A stretch of DNA of 60,000 nucleotides, from contig NC_135558.1 in NCBI RefSeq assembly GCF_964340395.1, positions 7,295,001 to 7,355,000 on the forward strand, read 5' to 3'. This document shows, one piece after another, positions 17,732 to 44,750 of this stretch. The notes below the pieces were generated by a model. The model was given only the letters and a program-made list of their open reading frames with translations. It did no database searches and was not told the DNA's origin. The translations under genes and the position numbers were made by a program. This stretch comes from Glandiceps talaboti. Taxonomy: Eukaryota; Hemichordata; Enteropneusta; Spengelidae. Numbering within the stretch: the stretch's first letter is position 1; every line of letters starts with the position of its first letter.

Positions 17732-19799
17732 CAGCGCCCACCTTCACTGTGAAGCGCCCTCGCTTCAACATAAATGATTGACATTTCTCCTCGCGAAAAA
17801 TATCGTACCATCTTGTCTAACTAAGAAATATAAAGTAAAGAAAGTGAAATGTTAAAAAAATGAATCTAAAATTCATATGCAATACTTGAAATAAAATACT
17901 AGAGTAGTAATGCAACATTGTTGTAAATCAAAATTGAATCAGTTATCATGTGACTTAACTAAATATAGTCAAATAAATTGCTTGTAGTACCATGTAACAA
18001 CAAAACAATCAAAAAGCAGTAAAGTGCCCAACTTCAAATCACCAGATAAGTAAAATGTATCACTTAAAAAATAACTCCAACTTTGACAGAATATTCTAAT
18101 AATTACGTTGAACTGATAAAAACAGCTAAAATTAATGATTGGAAAAAATCTCAGATCAAAGTCAAAATGAGTAATTGTTGCTCCGGTATATGTAATAATA
18201 TATGTAAAAGGAGTCGAATAAAAGAATAAAATGTAAACATATCATACCTAATAAGCTATCATATAATAAAGAGTATCTAAATGATAATCGGTTGTCAGTA
18301 TGCCAGTCTAAGACAATATATCTCACGCATTATCACTAAGTTTTATCGCATCAAAGCATAGTATAAATTTGCAATATTCGCAAGCCATAAAGGTTACGTA
18401 ATGTCGCAAGTGGCGGGGAGATGATGCCGTCTTATTGCATATATGTTCAAGGACGACATCAAACGCACCCTATTATAAACCATAGAGGATTCTTATCATG
18501 AAAATAGTCACAGTCAACGTCAATAGCTACGTCATTAAATACATATCTATATCACACTAAGTAATGTGCAAATGTCAATGGACTGTGTCAACCCATAAAC
18601 ACTCTGTAAATAACCTATGGAGTGTCAGAGGGCCCTATCGCAATATGTATTTCGTAATATTATTTAACCCACTTCACTGTGTGTCACATATACGTATTAT
18701 TCTTGAGAAGAGTAAACAAACGTAAACTAACCAATCTACAGAAATAATGCATGCTTGTCCCTAGGTAAACAATAAAACATTGTCCTGCGTCCAGGACTGA
18801 AGTGGTTTGCCAAGGAACCTTCTGACTGTACATGTAAGTCGGTAGTACTCGAACACAGTCGAAAATGCCAACTTTAACGTAACTCAAAACTATATATACC
18901 TGTCAGCACCTAATTGAAACACACCCGCTATCTAACAAAGAATAATAATTATTTGAACTTGAAACTTTGTCGACAGAGATAACCAAATAATCCAAATCAA
19001 ACTATCAAACAAAGGGAACCTTCTTCACATAGAGGTGGTAAACATACTCAAGATATTGAGCTCAACAAATAAACAGTATTGCCACAAATGAAAAAAAACA
19101 ACAAATGAACAACTCTATTTCACTTGAAGTTCAGCAGACATATGAAAGCATGAAATGAACAAACACATAAATGAAATGGAAGCTAGAAACATGAAAAGGA
19201 ACACATGCGCCTCTGATCATTAAGACGTTGGAACTAATGTATTGAAATATTATGAAATAATACACACGCAGATGAAAATAAACAAATTACCTTTAAAGAG
19301 TTTTATGTCTGATGAGTTGCCAATAAACGAATATTTCCCGATCATAACATCACAATTATACAGCGTCAGGCCAGACTGTACAAACACTCACTCAATCATA
19401 CTATGCACTCAAACATACTATAGTAAAGAACCCCAGCAAAAAATATACTAAGTAAACTCTATCAAACAGAATATTCATCAAAGCAACTCCAAGAATGAAA
19501 AGAATGATAAAAGTAAGTACACGATGCGGTTGGATACAAGGTTGACAATTATGAGTTATGACAACAATTTTGTGCATACGTCGGTGAATCGGTGAACACA
19601 CTTTAGTTTAATATATGAAGACAAATATAATGTTATGTAAACAGTGCACACCTGAAGCATAGCCATAAAGTGCAGATACAACTTGGGCTGCAATATTGAA
19701 ACAATAAATATCGTAACAGAAACAATGTTAAGATAAAGAAGACATTATGAGCCATATCTGTAAACTCGGCGGTTCCTAGCAACAACCTTTGGTTTGCTA
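17732..19799. other. Non-coding internal region of the retrotransposon
   Basis: About 2 kb of AT-rich sequence between the integrase stop and the 3' LTR. No frame longer than about 70 codons has a recognisable motif. This is long for a pol-to-LTR interval. It could be an untranslated region of the family, a decayed extra gene or captured sequence. Confidence 0.7.
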
Positions 19800-21506
19800 T
19801 TAAGTTGGGCGTGACTTACCCGTAATGACAACTGGATTGTCGCGTAAAGATTGAAGGGCAACTTCATTCAAGTAATCCCTTGGAATCCATGAATTGTCTG
19901 AATTAGGGTATCCCTCCCATTTTATCAGATATTCTAAAATGCCATTTTTGTATCGTCCGCGTAAAATCTTTTCTATACGATAATACGTGTCATCACCAAC
20001 ATATTCATTTTCTCCAGCTAAACTGTCACTATCATAATCAATGGGATGTCGCGCAGGGGTCCGATTTGAACGTACTGTATCGTTTGAATCGGAAGTATCA
20101 GTACTTTCATGGGTTGAGACTTCGTCGCGATTCCCTGAACTACTACGAGTTTCACGTGTGCTATGTGCTATTTTACGAGCGATACGTCTTTCTGCTCTCT
20201 TTCTAACAGCTACTTTCTTATCTATTTTTCTTGGTTGTATAGAGTGATCAGTTGATCCAGACACACTTTCACTGGACGTGTCTGATAAATCATAAATTTC
20301 TGTATCCGAATACATATGATAGTCACGACCGTTATCATCATTCACTGGGTGTGATAAGTGATTATCGCTCTGTATCTGAGTTGCACTGTCTGATTCATCA
20401 ATTGATTCCTGATCATCATTACTTAATAGACGTCGTGGTCTCAACTTTGCATGCTTGAGTCGGTTAGCATGAATAACTTTCCCATAAGGTCTTGTGCCTT
20501 CAACATGTTGCAGTTTGAAATTTACCGGTGAAATTTGCTCCTTAATGCGATATGGTCCGCGGAAGAATTTGTGAAACTTCTTGGCGTAACCGGGCTTCAC
20601 AGCCGGATGATGAAGATATACTATGTCACCTACTTTAAATGTATTCTCAGCTTGTGCAGATTTATCATATCTCTTTTTCATCTTTGCTTGTGCCTTTTCG
20701 ATATTCTCTTTCGCTAATGATACAGCCAAATTGCGGCACCGAGCCATTTCCTCTAAGAATAAATTCGCGTTGTGTGACGCACCAAGTTGTGGTATTAATT
20801 CAGTATCAACCGGTAGTCTTGGCTCGACCCCAAACAATGCCCTGAATGGTGACATTTTCGTCGTGTCATGTGGCGTAGACCTGTATGCGAATAAAACTGA
20901 CGGTAGAAAAATGTCCCAATCATCACCTAGTCGATTCGTGTAAATAGAAATCATATCTATCAGAGTTCTGTTAAAACGTTCTGTCAGCCCATTTACCGAT
21001 GGCATATACGGAGATGAACGCTTCTTTGTAATATCGAAATAGCGACAAACTTCTTTCATAACATGTGACATAAATGACGAACCTTGATCTGAGAGAATAG
21101 AATTTGGAAAACCAAAAGTGCAAAATATTTCTCGAAACAATACTTTAGCAACAGTTTCTGCTTTCGTATTAGGTACTGCGAATGCCCACGCAAACTTAGT
21201 CAAATATTCCGTCACAACTAAAATATGCACATTCCCACTTTTTGTCTTTTTCAGTGGCCCTAAAAAATCCATGCCAAGTCTATGCATAACTCCCGTGACT
21301 TTCAGTGGAATTAAGTGACCTTTGAACCGACGACCCCTCTTTCTAGTATGGCAACGTGCACACGATGCTACATAATCTGTGATATCCTTATTCATCCCAT
21401 CCCAATAATATCGTGACCGAATTGCATATAAACATCGCGACGTCCCGAGATGACCTCCTGTTACGTCATCGTGAATCCGCTTTATGACATACAATTTAGA
21501 GTTCAT
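19800..21506 (-). CDS. Retrotransposon integrase with C-terminal chromodomain (stand-alone ORF)
   Basis: 568 aa and intact. In order: an H2C2 zinc-binding region (H12, H19, C49, C52), a DDE integrase core with D80, D140 and E176 (D-x35-E), a basic GPF/GPY-like region around FRGPYRIKEQ (about 320), a Ser/Asp/Arg-rich linker, and a chromodomain at about 509-556 (YYRIEKIL...YLIKWEGYP...SWIP). The chromodomain marks the chromovirus branch of Ty3/gypsy. In full elements this is the C-terminal part of the Pol polyprotein, released by protease. Here the first five codons (MNSKL) are LTR sequence joined to pol just before the zinc finger. The joining supplies the ATG, so a free integrase could be translated. 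No RT or protease is present in cis. Confidence 0.93.
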   Translation of the reverse strand: MNSKLYVIKRIHDDVTGGHLGTSRCLYAIRSRYYWDGMNKDITDYVASCARCHTRKRGRRFKGHLIPLKVTGVMHRLGMDFLGPLKKTKSGNVHILVVTEYLTKFAWAFAVPNTKAETVAKVLFREIFCTFGFPNSILSDQGSSFMSHVMKEVCRYFDITKKRSSPYMPSVNGLTERFNRTLIDMISIYTNRLGDDWDIFLPSVLFAYRSTPHDTTKMSPFRALFGVEPRLPVDTELIPQLGASHNANLFLEEMARCRNLAVSLAKENIEKAQAKMKKRYDKSAQAENTFKVGDIVYLHHPAVKPGYAKKFHKFFRGPYRIKEQISPVNFKLQHVEGTRPYGKVIHANRLKHAKLRPRRLLSNDDQESIDESDSATQIQSDNHLSHPVNDDNGRDYHMYSDTEIYDLSDTSSESVSGSTDHSIQPRKIDKKVAVRKRAERRIARKIAHSTRETRSSSGNRDEVSTHESTDTSDSNDTVRSNRTPARHPIDYDSDSLAGENEYVGDDTYYRIEKILRGRYKNGILEYLIKWEGYPNSDNSWIPRDYLNEVALQSLRDNPVVITGKSRPT

Positions 21507-21580
21507 AATGAAAATTTACCAAAATGTCCTGAATGGATATATTTTAGATATGTGACTCGTAACACAGCGCCCACCTTCAC
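21492..21580 (-). repeat. Internal LTR-start fragment fused to integrase
   Basis: Plus-strand 21492-21564 matches the LTR bases nearest its TG end (compare 22186-22258), with small differences (CATAATG against CATATAG; CCTGAATGG against CCTAAATGG). Bases 21565-21580 match 17732-17747, which flank the other LTR on the inside. So a piece of 'internal end plus LTR start' lies just inside the 5' LTR, and the integrase ORF starts within it. Confidence 0.88.
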
Positions 21581-21583
21581 CAT

Positions 21584-22258
21584 TGAAACGCTGTTGATCG
21601 GCTAACTGTGCAGTTTATCGATATTTAATGTTCAAACGGGGAAGTACTCACTCGCACTGCTGTTCCAATCGTCAGTCTGTTCCATTTAAGACTATAACGT
21701 TGAATTAGCCGACCAACTGGTTTCTTCTCAAACCATCTCTTCTACGAGGTACCGTACCGACTTGGATTGTGTTGAGTAGAACTCACAACGAAACATACGT
21801 ATCTGGTTCAACGAACACCAAGCTAACCACTTGGTTGATTTTATTACATGACCACTCTCCGTCTCCGCCTCTCCTCTCTCGAGATGGGCTAAAAACCCAA
21901 CTTAAATACATTTCCAAGTTTACACAAAATCTCTATTCTTAGAGTATGACGTATTCTTAAGTCTTATGATGAAAAACATCATCCGAGATTTAATATCCAA
22001 TCACCTTCTCTAGATTAGTAATACAAGTTCATATCTCAAAGACCATAAAATAGTCATGTCATAATAAAACTTGTTGACAGTTCAATTGTACCTGGTACGA
22101 AATAGCGATGTTGAGATGTCAAGGACCTATGTTGTTACGCAACGGAATGTCACTGTATGTACAAAGTTTAAATGCTTTTTGACTTCAATTTAGAGTTCAT
22201 ATAGAAAATTTACCAAAATGTCCTAAATGGATATATTTTAGATATGTGACTCGTAACA
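21584..22258 (-). repeat. 5' LTR (element sense)
   Basis: 675 bp, apparently identical to 17057-17731. No standard primer-binding site is clear next to it. The sequence just inside begins TGG after one base, but 16 bp of it is the duplicated internal fragment. Confidence 0.93.
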
Positions 22259-22262
22259 CTTG

Positions 22263-22761
22263 CTGGGAAAGTCGATTTCCTCTCCATTTCATCTTGGCAT
22301 TCATTCTCGAGTTCTTGTAATTCAACCCACGCACACACTACTAACACACATGATTGCACTACATGGCATGTGTAGGGGCTATCAATGATATACATTGTAA
22401 GCTGAATTAGTCAGTATATATCTTAATTATAACTCAACTCTAGTGATCAAAATACTACAAGCTTGTCAAGCAATTTCCTTTTAAAAAAATTTATGAAGAA
22501 AATGGAACACTATCACGTATACCTTGAAGAGAATATAACTTATAAGCAACTGATTGTTCTTGAAATTTATTTGGCTTCCCAATGTTTACTAGACAGAAAT
22601 ACAACAAAAAATGAACAACTGACAAGACAAGTCATTCCATTGATTATAATACTTTATTGCATTAAACCAACAGGCATTGGCAGTAGAATACAATACTTTG
22701 CTTTAAGTTTTAACACTACACTCCAAATCAATTTTTTTTTGTCAAATCAAACATGGCGTGT
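22263..22761. other. 3' flank of beta-tubulin, no gene seen
   Basis: Spacer between the retrotransposon and the tubulin stop codon. Its right part is the tubulin 3' UTR with the AATAAA signal at 22653-22658. Confidence 0.7.
22653..22658 (-). terminator. Poly(A) signal of beta-tubulin
   Basis: AATAAA on the minus strand, about 104 nt downstream of the tubulin stop codon. Confidence 0.75.
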
Positions 22762-25437
<2,676 letters not shown>

Positions 25438-26823
25438 TTTGGTAAAAAAAGTAAATGAATAGCGTTGCTAATCTATGAAATTTTTAACGGGGACCGATCA
25501 CCCTGTGCAACTCGAATAGTCACTTCGTATTCGAATGTATCTAGGTTACCAATGCTGTACGCTTTAATCTCTGCATATGATATGACGTAGTCAGTATCAG
25601 CCAATCATAAATGAGTATTTTATTTACTTTTTATAAATTTGCATATATATTATTTACAATTGTCCATAAAAGGAGTGTCACCGTTGCTCTTTGCTTAGTC
25701 GCATGCGTAGTTAGTGCCTCGAAATTAACTTGAGAACAGAGGGTTCAACATAACAAAAAGTACGAAATCAATAAGTTTGGAAAGTGGAACAAAAAAAACC
25801 AAAGAAATAGGTTTCTTCAATAATCTTGATCATTTTGAAATAACACTAAAAATCAACATTTAAAACACATCATCACATGTTTTGTTTCCTCCAAATTTCA
25901 TTAATTGTTCTTCTTTTTCAGCGAAATTCGAGCCGGTGGCGCGACAGAGTCAACAGCGACAAACGGCCATAAGTCATGGCAAAGTTCCAAGGACATATTT
26001 ATGAGCAGATCAGAGATGACAGTTCTTACATGTAAACTAAAATTGCATCATGATCAGACATGACTCTTGTTGCATTTTAAAATTTCCTTAATATGAGTCA
26101 GGGGTTGATAATCGATGGTGCTACATTCCATGGTCATGTATTATTAGTGTATTTAAAGTCTGCGATATCGATCCGTTATGCTGGCTGAATGCAAGTTAAA
26201 GTGTAAACGACTCAGTAAGTGTATGCATGATCTCAGACCACTATGAATATTCTCTACAGTTGTGAGGCATGATCGATGACGTTGAGTTACATGTAAACCT
26301 CGGGGCCCACTGAGGTTACACCATGACAAGAAGAAGAAATACTGCGTAGTTTTTTCCTCATTCTAGGAAAGTACGGCTTAAAACTTGAACCATTCTTTTC
26401 GTCTCCTTTCTAGTAGGTTGAGATATGGGTTATAGACCTACTTCCATGGTTGAGAGTTTAGATCCCCTTCGTCCCATCTATTTAAAACAACAGTATATAG
26501 AAATGCATTTATTCCAAGTGTATATAGACCCATACATACATGTAGACATGTTTATAGATGGTTGTCTATCAATCTGATTAAAATCTGACGTTGTGAAAGT
26601 TGCTAGGTGTCTTTATTTACCTTTATCTTAATCACATGACTGGCAAATAAGAAATTGCGAAGGTCCCTGGTAATGTCAAGTAACAATACATGCAGGAAAA
26701 CATACATATATTGCCACAGTGGTAGATGTAACAAAACAAATATTGCATACATTTTGTAAAATGAGTGCTGTGTTTGTTTGAAATATTCTTTGAAGGACAC
26801 AGTAGTTTTACGTCATGAGTTGT

Positions 26824-26863
26824 ACCTCAGACCACTAACGAATATTTTTTAGTGGTCTGAGGT
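26824..26863. repeat. Perfect 14 bp inverted repeat
   Basis: The arms ACCTCAGACCACTA (26824-26837) and TAGTGGTCTGAGGT (26850-26863) flank a 12 nt loop. A related word, CTCAGACCACTATGAATATT, occurs singly near 26233, suggesting a dispersed element. Confidence 0.8.
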
Positions 26864-27969
26864 TGTACTGCACTATTGTTGTTGTTAAATGCCCAATCTG
26901 CATATAAATAACACATTTCTAATGAAATGGACATTGTTCAAAACTTTGTGGTTGCAGAGTGACCCTTGCAAATATCACAAATTTACTGATCTCCATTTGC
27001 TTGTGTGCTATTGTCATACCATGTGTTTCAATTTATTCATTGCATAATATGACACGAATACGCCTCTTACAGGTAATTACTGGCATTGTGCTGGAGATTT
27101 GTGTCAACATGTCGGCCGTATTGCTTATTAAATGTGCGTTGCTACTAGTAATGCAAATAACATGTTATGCATCGCAAATACTTTGCTATGCAGAACATTA
27201 ATGTCGACAATTTGATTAGTATTCTACACGTTCCCCTGAGCTTGTCTTCTGCATGTCAGAAATGGAACAATTAGTTTGTTTGAAATGCATGGTACATACA
27301 TATTTTGGACATGTACATTAATTTACGCCAAACATTGAAAGGACGACTTTGGTATGCCGCCTACCCTACTGAGACTAACACAGTCATCATTACTGCTACA
27401 TCCAACCAAACGTTTCAATATCAATCAGACTTTAAAGTGGCCAGAGTATTGGTATGAATTTTAATTTATTAAAACAATTTTCCTATTTAAAAAAATCAAT
27501 GAGAAATAACATGGGCTAAGTCACCGAGTCCTTGTTTGTAACTGAATAAATTGCAAAAGATTAATAAATGTGAACAAACAAATCATTGTACGTTCAATAA
27601 CAATCTTTTGACACATTTTGTTTAGCATTTTGCAATGTATTTAATTACCAAATCGTTTATGCTGTTTGATTTTCGTAGAAAACGTAGTAAAATTGTTTTA
27701 TTTAATCCAAAATCCAAAATAAATAACTATTTGTCATCCATCTAGTCACTTTAAGACTGGCTCCTCTAGCAAAGAGTTCATAATACTTAAAACAAGCGCG
27801 ACGCGTCTGATAGTTATGATGATACATTGAATTATCAATATTATCTGATCCAGTTTGAGCGTTGCTGTCGAATTATACTGTATACATTATAAATTGAAAT
27901 TGATGGAACTGTCGCCCTCTATTGGTCAACCCGGCTTAGGCCATGGGGATGGAAGTACTTCAATCATAC

Positions 27970-28005
27970 CGTGGAAGTATAACCCACCTGGGTTATACTT
28001 CCACG
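27970..28005. repeat. Near-perfect palindrome, 17 bp arms, 2 nt centre
   Basis: CGTGGAAGTATAACCCA (27970-27986) and its exact reverse complement (27989-28005) are separated by CC. It lies about 410 bp upstream of the GH31 start codon. Confidence 0.85.
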
Positions 28006-28414
28006 ATCATACTAACGTAACCATGGTAGATTCATTTTTGGCATATTTTAGGTACCTGATATAGATATTTCGTGATTTACATCTGCCCCCCCCCCCCCCC
28101 CCCCCCGCATCTGCCCAGTGAGTTTGGAGGTCACGTAGGGTCACACTGGCAGCCTCATGTGACTTACAGATCAGCTGACAACAAATCGGCTCCAACGAGT
28201 TTATATTTAGATGTACGAGCACCGGCCAGTGCAGTTGATTAGTCATAACATACTACTAATCATTACACACATCATCTGATTGCATGCATTGGACATCTTT
28301 AAGACAACAGGTTTTGGTGATTTTAAAGCAGTGCGTTGTTTGACAAGATCCCGGAGCAAGAATTTGTTCAGACCGTCCAAAACAATGGGTACAGACTGGC
28401 CTACTACTGATACC

Positions 28415-42024
<13,610 letters not shown>

Positions 42025-42154
42025 CATGACACAACATGCTATAGATATCTGTATGTGAGAAGGAAGAGAAGACTTGAACATTGGTAGCACAGAGTTTTAG
42101 CAAGAGTAAATAATATTTAATCGAAAGTTTCTTTATACTGCATAGAAACTCTAA

Positions 42155-42160
42155 AATAAA
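42155..42160 (+). terminator. Poly(A) signal of the GH31 gene
   Basis: AATAAA about 130 nt after the stop codon. Confidence 0.7.
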
Positions 42161-43699
42161 ATTTTTCTACAAGTGCAGTAAAACATACAAAGTATGAATT
42201 TGACTAAATCAACATATATTGATGGCAGAGGAACATTTTTAAAACAGAGAAATTTCTTGAAAAATGTATCTGGTAAGACTATACAAAGACATGAAATGAA
42301 TTTGACTTGTTCATTTTGTCATAACAGTTGATCTTTCATACACTGTGTAATTTGTCTCTTGATTCCGGAAAAGCCATGCTAGGCATAAAAAAAAATCGTT
42401 ATTTCGATATGTCTTCCATGTTATTTTGTCGTATAAAATCTTAGGCCATAGGTCCCTCCATCACATATATGGACAACTACTTCTTGTAAACGTAAATCAA
42501 GGAAGGAATGTTTAAGACTCGATTTTCTGTAATATTTTTTAGTTTGCCATTTTTACTGGTGTCTTCGTCCATTCTGTAATACAATTTCAAAAAAATTTCT
42601 GTCCAAGATTTTTTTTATAAACTTTACAACTTCAACTCTTTTTCTGCCTCTAAATTCTGCAGATGTTTGGTGTGCAACTACACTGAAACTAAACTTTTCA
42701 ACATTAGCAAAGTATTAAGGCAATGTCTATGTAGTTCAGTTTTCTTTTCGTCTGTGAAATATTCCCAAATTTGTTGTAGATGAAGATATTCATCTTTATA
42801 TTTTGTTAGTGAAAATTAGATACATGCAATGAGCAACTTATAATCTTTTTATAATGTTTTACACAGACTTTTGGATAACTATGATTTCAAGATTTTATGG
42901 AAAAAAGTCTTAGTATTTTTATTTTCCCACTTATCTCGTATGCTTTGTATTTTGAAACTTACAAATATTCCCAGAACTAGGTACTCAGGAATTTTGAATA
43001 TATTTGGAAGTGCTACTCATGTGCAGAGAACATCACAAAGAAATAAAAATATGCTCTGGAATGTAGGGAAAGCTTCCACATGAGGACACTATATGTAAAT
43101 TTTTGAGAGTAATAATTAATTTTGGAAATTGGAATTTCTGCTACAAATAAAGGAGGCTCCATATGCACTTGTAAAAACTGTTTCCACCCACATCTCTCTC
43201 TTTGATTTGAACAGAGCCAGTTACATGTATTTCACTTTCCGAATATATAGCTGAAAGAGGATCAACATTTCCAAAATTCTCTCTGGTCAGCACTGGGTGA
43301 TACCAACCAACACTCATGAAATGTAACCTTGTCACCTGCAATTAACCTCATCAATGCATATTAATGTTTTTGAATATTCATGACTGACCAGCACTTCTTT
43401 AAGGTTGGTGAGAACTCTGCTTTACATTATAGCATATACCGATACAGGTATCATGTATCATGTATGTAGTCATTGATGACTTTAAAGGGGCACAAGCTGA
43501 GTTTATACATTCTAGAGGTACATGATAAATTCTTGCTGTAGATTAAATGATGTTGTATTCTACTTAATACTGAAGCATACTAATTAACCATCACTTGTCT
43601 CTGGTTGAACTCAAACCTGGTATAAAGATATAACTTACAATGATCCAATCACAGAATTCAGTATGTACATACAAAAAAAATATTGAGTAATTATTATCT

Positions 43700-43715
43700 C
43701 ACACACACACACACA

Positions 43716-43755
<40 letters not shown>

Positions 43756-43782
43756 CACACGCACACACACACACACACACAC
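43700..43782. repeat. CA / GCAC microsatellite
   Basis: CA run, nine or so GCAC units, CA run. Confidence 0.95.
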
Positions 43783-44750
43783 CCTACTAGGCAATCAATT
43801 GTTCTAAAGATGCTAGAAGACAATTGTAATGTCCTAGAAGGCATGCACTGGCATTAACATTATACTAGAATAGTTTAGTCGAAGTTTTATGCAAGTACTA
43901 CATTGTATTTTCACTCTGAGTAAAAAGCTTGTACTAAAATCAGCTTGTATGCACTCAAATTTGACAATAACCCCCACAAACTTAGGAGTCCTTCTATACC
44001 ACCCTTCCAGTTTAGTAAGACATAGAGAATATTAATAAAAGCCAGGTGGTGATAATGAATTCTAGAGTATTATTCACAGCCAAGTGGTGATAATGAACTC
44101 TGGAGTATTATGTGGAAGACAAGATATACAGATATACAAGTGCAATGAAAACTGATTTATAATGACTTAAACAGTCATAAATATTTAAATTAAAAAGTTA
44201 TTTTTGTGATTGTTTAACTATGAAAAGTCAGTTTTGTCAATAATTTGAAATAAAAAAGTTTCCTATGAGTTGGTTGTCTGCAACTCTATTTCTACACTCC
44301 CTCCCATTTTGAACTTTGTCTGTTCGTTTTCTCTTTCACTGTTATTTCAGATGGCTAGTAAATGACATGCAAGTAATGTCATGGTATAGCAACAGTATGA
44401 TTTGGCTGGCTGATGAAAAAAAAGAAGCTATAACTTTGGGATTTGAAAAATTCCTAGTGTAGAAAATTATATGTTTCCAATGTATGATTTGATTAAGACC
44501 TTGAAATTTAAGAGAATTATATGCACTTCTTTATTCTTCACACACCCCATCACACCACAATTTGTAGGTTGATATTAGTAATTAGGTTGTGCACAAACAT
44601 TGAATTGGTCTTATACAAAATCAGTGAAGAAGGCAATCGTCACAGATATAGTATATCGCCCTCAATCGTCACACCTGTGTATTACTAGTAATTTCGGGTC
44701 AGGGGTCACACAGACACGTTACGGTTCTGCTTGTAGTCAGGAGTGTCAAC

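Larger units (their letters stand above)
17053..22262 (-). mobile_element. Ty3/gypsy chromovirus-type LTR retrotransposon, integrase-only derivative
   Basis: The boundaries are exact. The 4 bp target duplication CTTG lies at 17053-17056 and 22259-22262, with LTRs at 17057-17731 and 21584-22258. In element sense the LTR begins TGTTACGAG and ends GCGTTTCA (TG...CA). The inside holds a single ORF (integrase plus chromodomain, 19800-21506). Gag, protease, reverse transcriptase and RNase H are missing. Between the 5' LTR and the ORF sits a 73 bp LTR fragment (21492-21564), preceded by the 16 bp that normally abut the other LTR. About 2 kb of non-coding sequence follows the ORF. The two LTRs look identical over 675 bp, so the insertion is recent. 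The internal fragment differs from them at a few positions. Confidence 0.95.
25438..28414. other. Intergenic region between divergent tubulin and GH31 genes
   Basis: Should hold both promoters. An inverted CCAAT box (ATTGGCTGA read on the minus strand, near 25600) lies about 165 bp upstream of the tubulin ATG. The region also has two hairpins (26824-26863, 27970-28005) and a run of about 24 C (about 28083-28106). An acceptor-like TTTTTCAG followed by a 20-codon frame (about 25921-26034) was noted but is too short to call. Confidence 0.55.
42025..44750. other. GH31 3' UTR and intergenic spacer
   Basis: No gene seen. Holds the GH31 poly(A) signal, a CA/GCAC microsatellite (about 43700-43782), a short direct repeat containing AGGTGGTGATAATGAA (about 44043 and 44081) and the ITPA upstream region. 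Confidence 0.65.

Noticed and set aside
20041-21318. Plus-strand frames inside the integrase region
   Set aside because: Shadows of the minus-strand integrase, which has clear HHCC, D-x35-E and chromodomain residues.
21565-21582. Primer-binding site TGGTGAAGGTGGGCGCTG inside the 5' LTR
   Set aside because: It starts with TGG, but 16 bp are the duplicated internal end, and the implied tRNA 3' end lacks the invariant C61 of the T-stem; not called.
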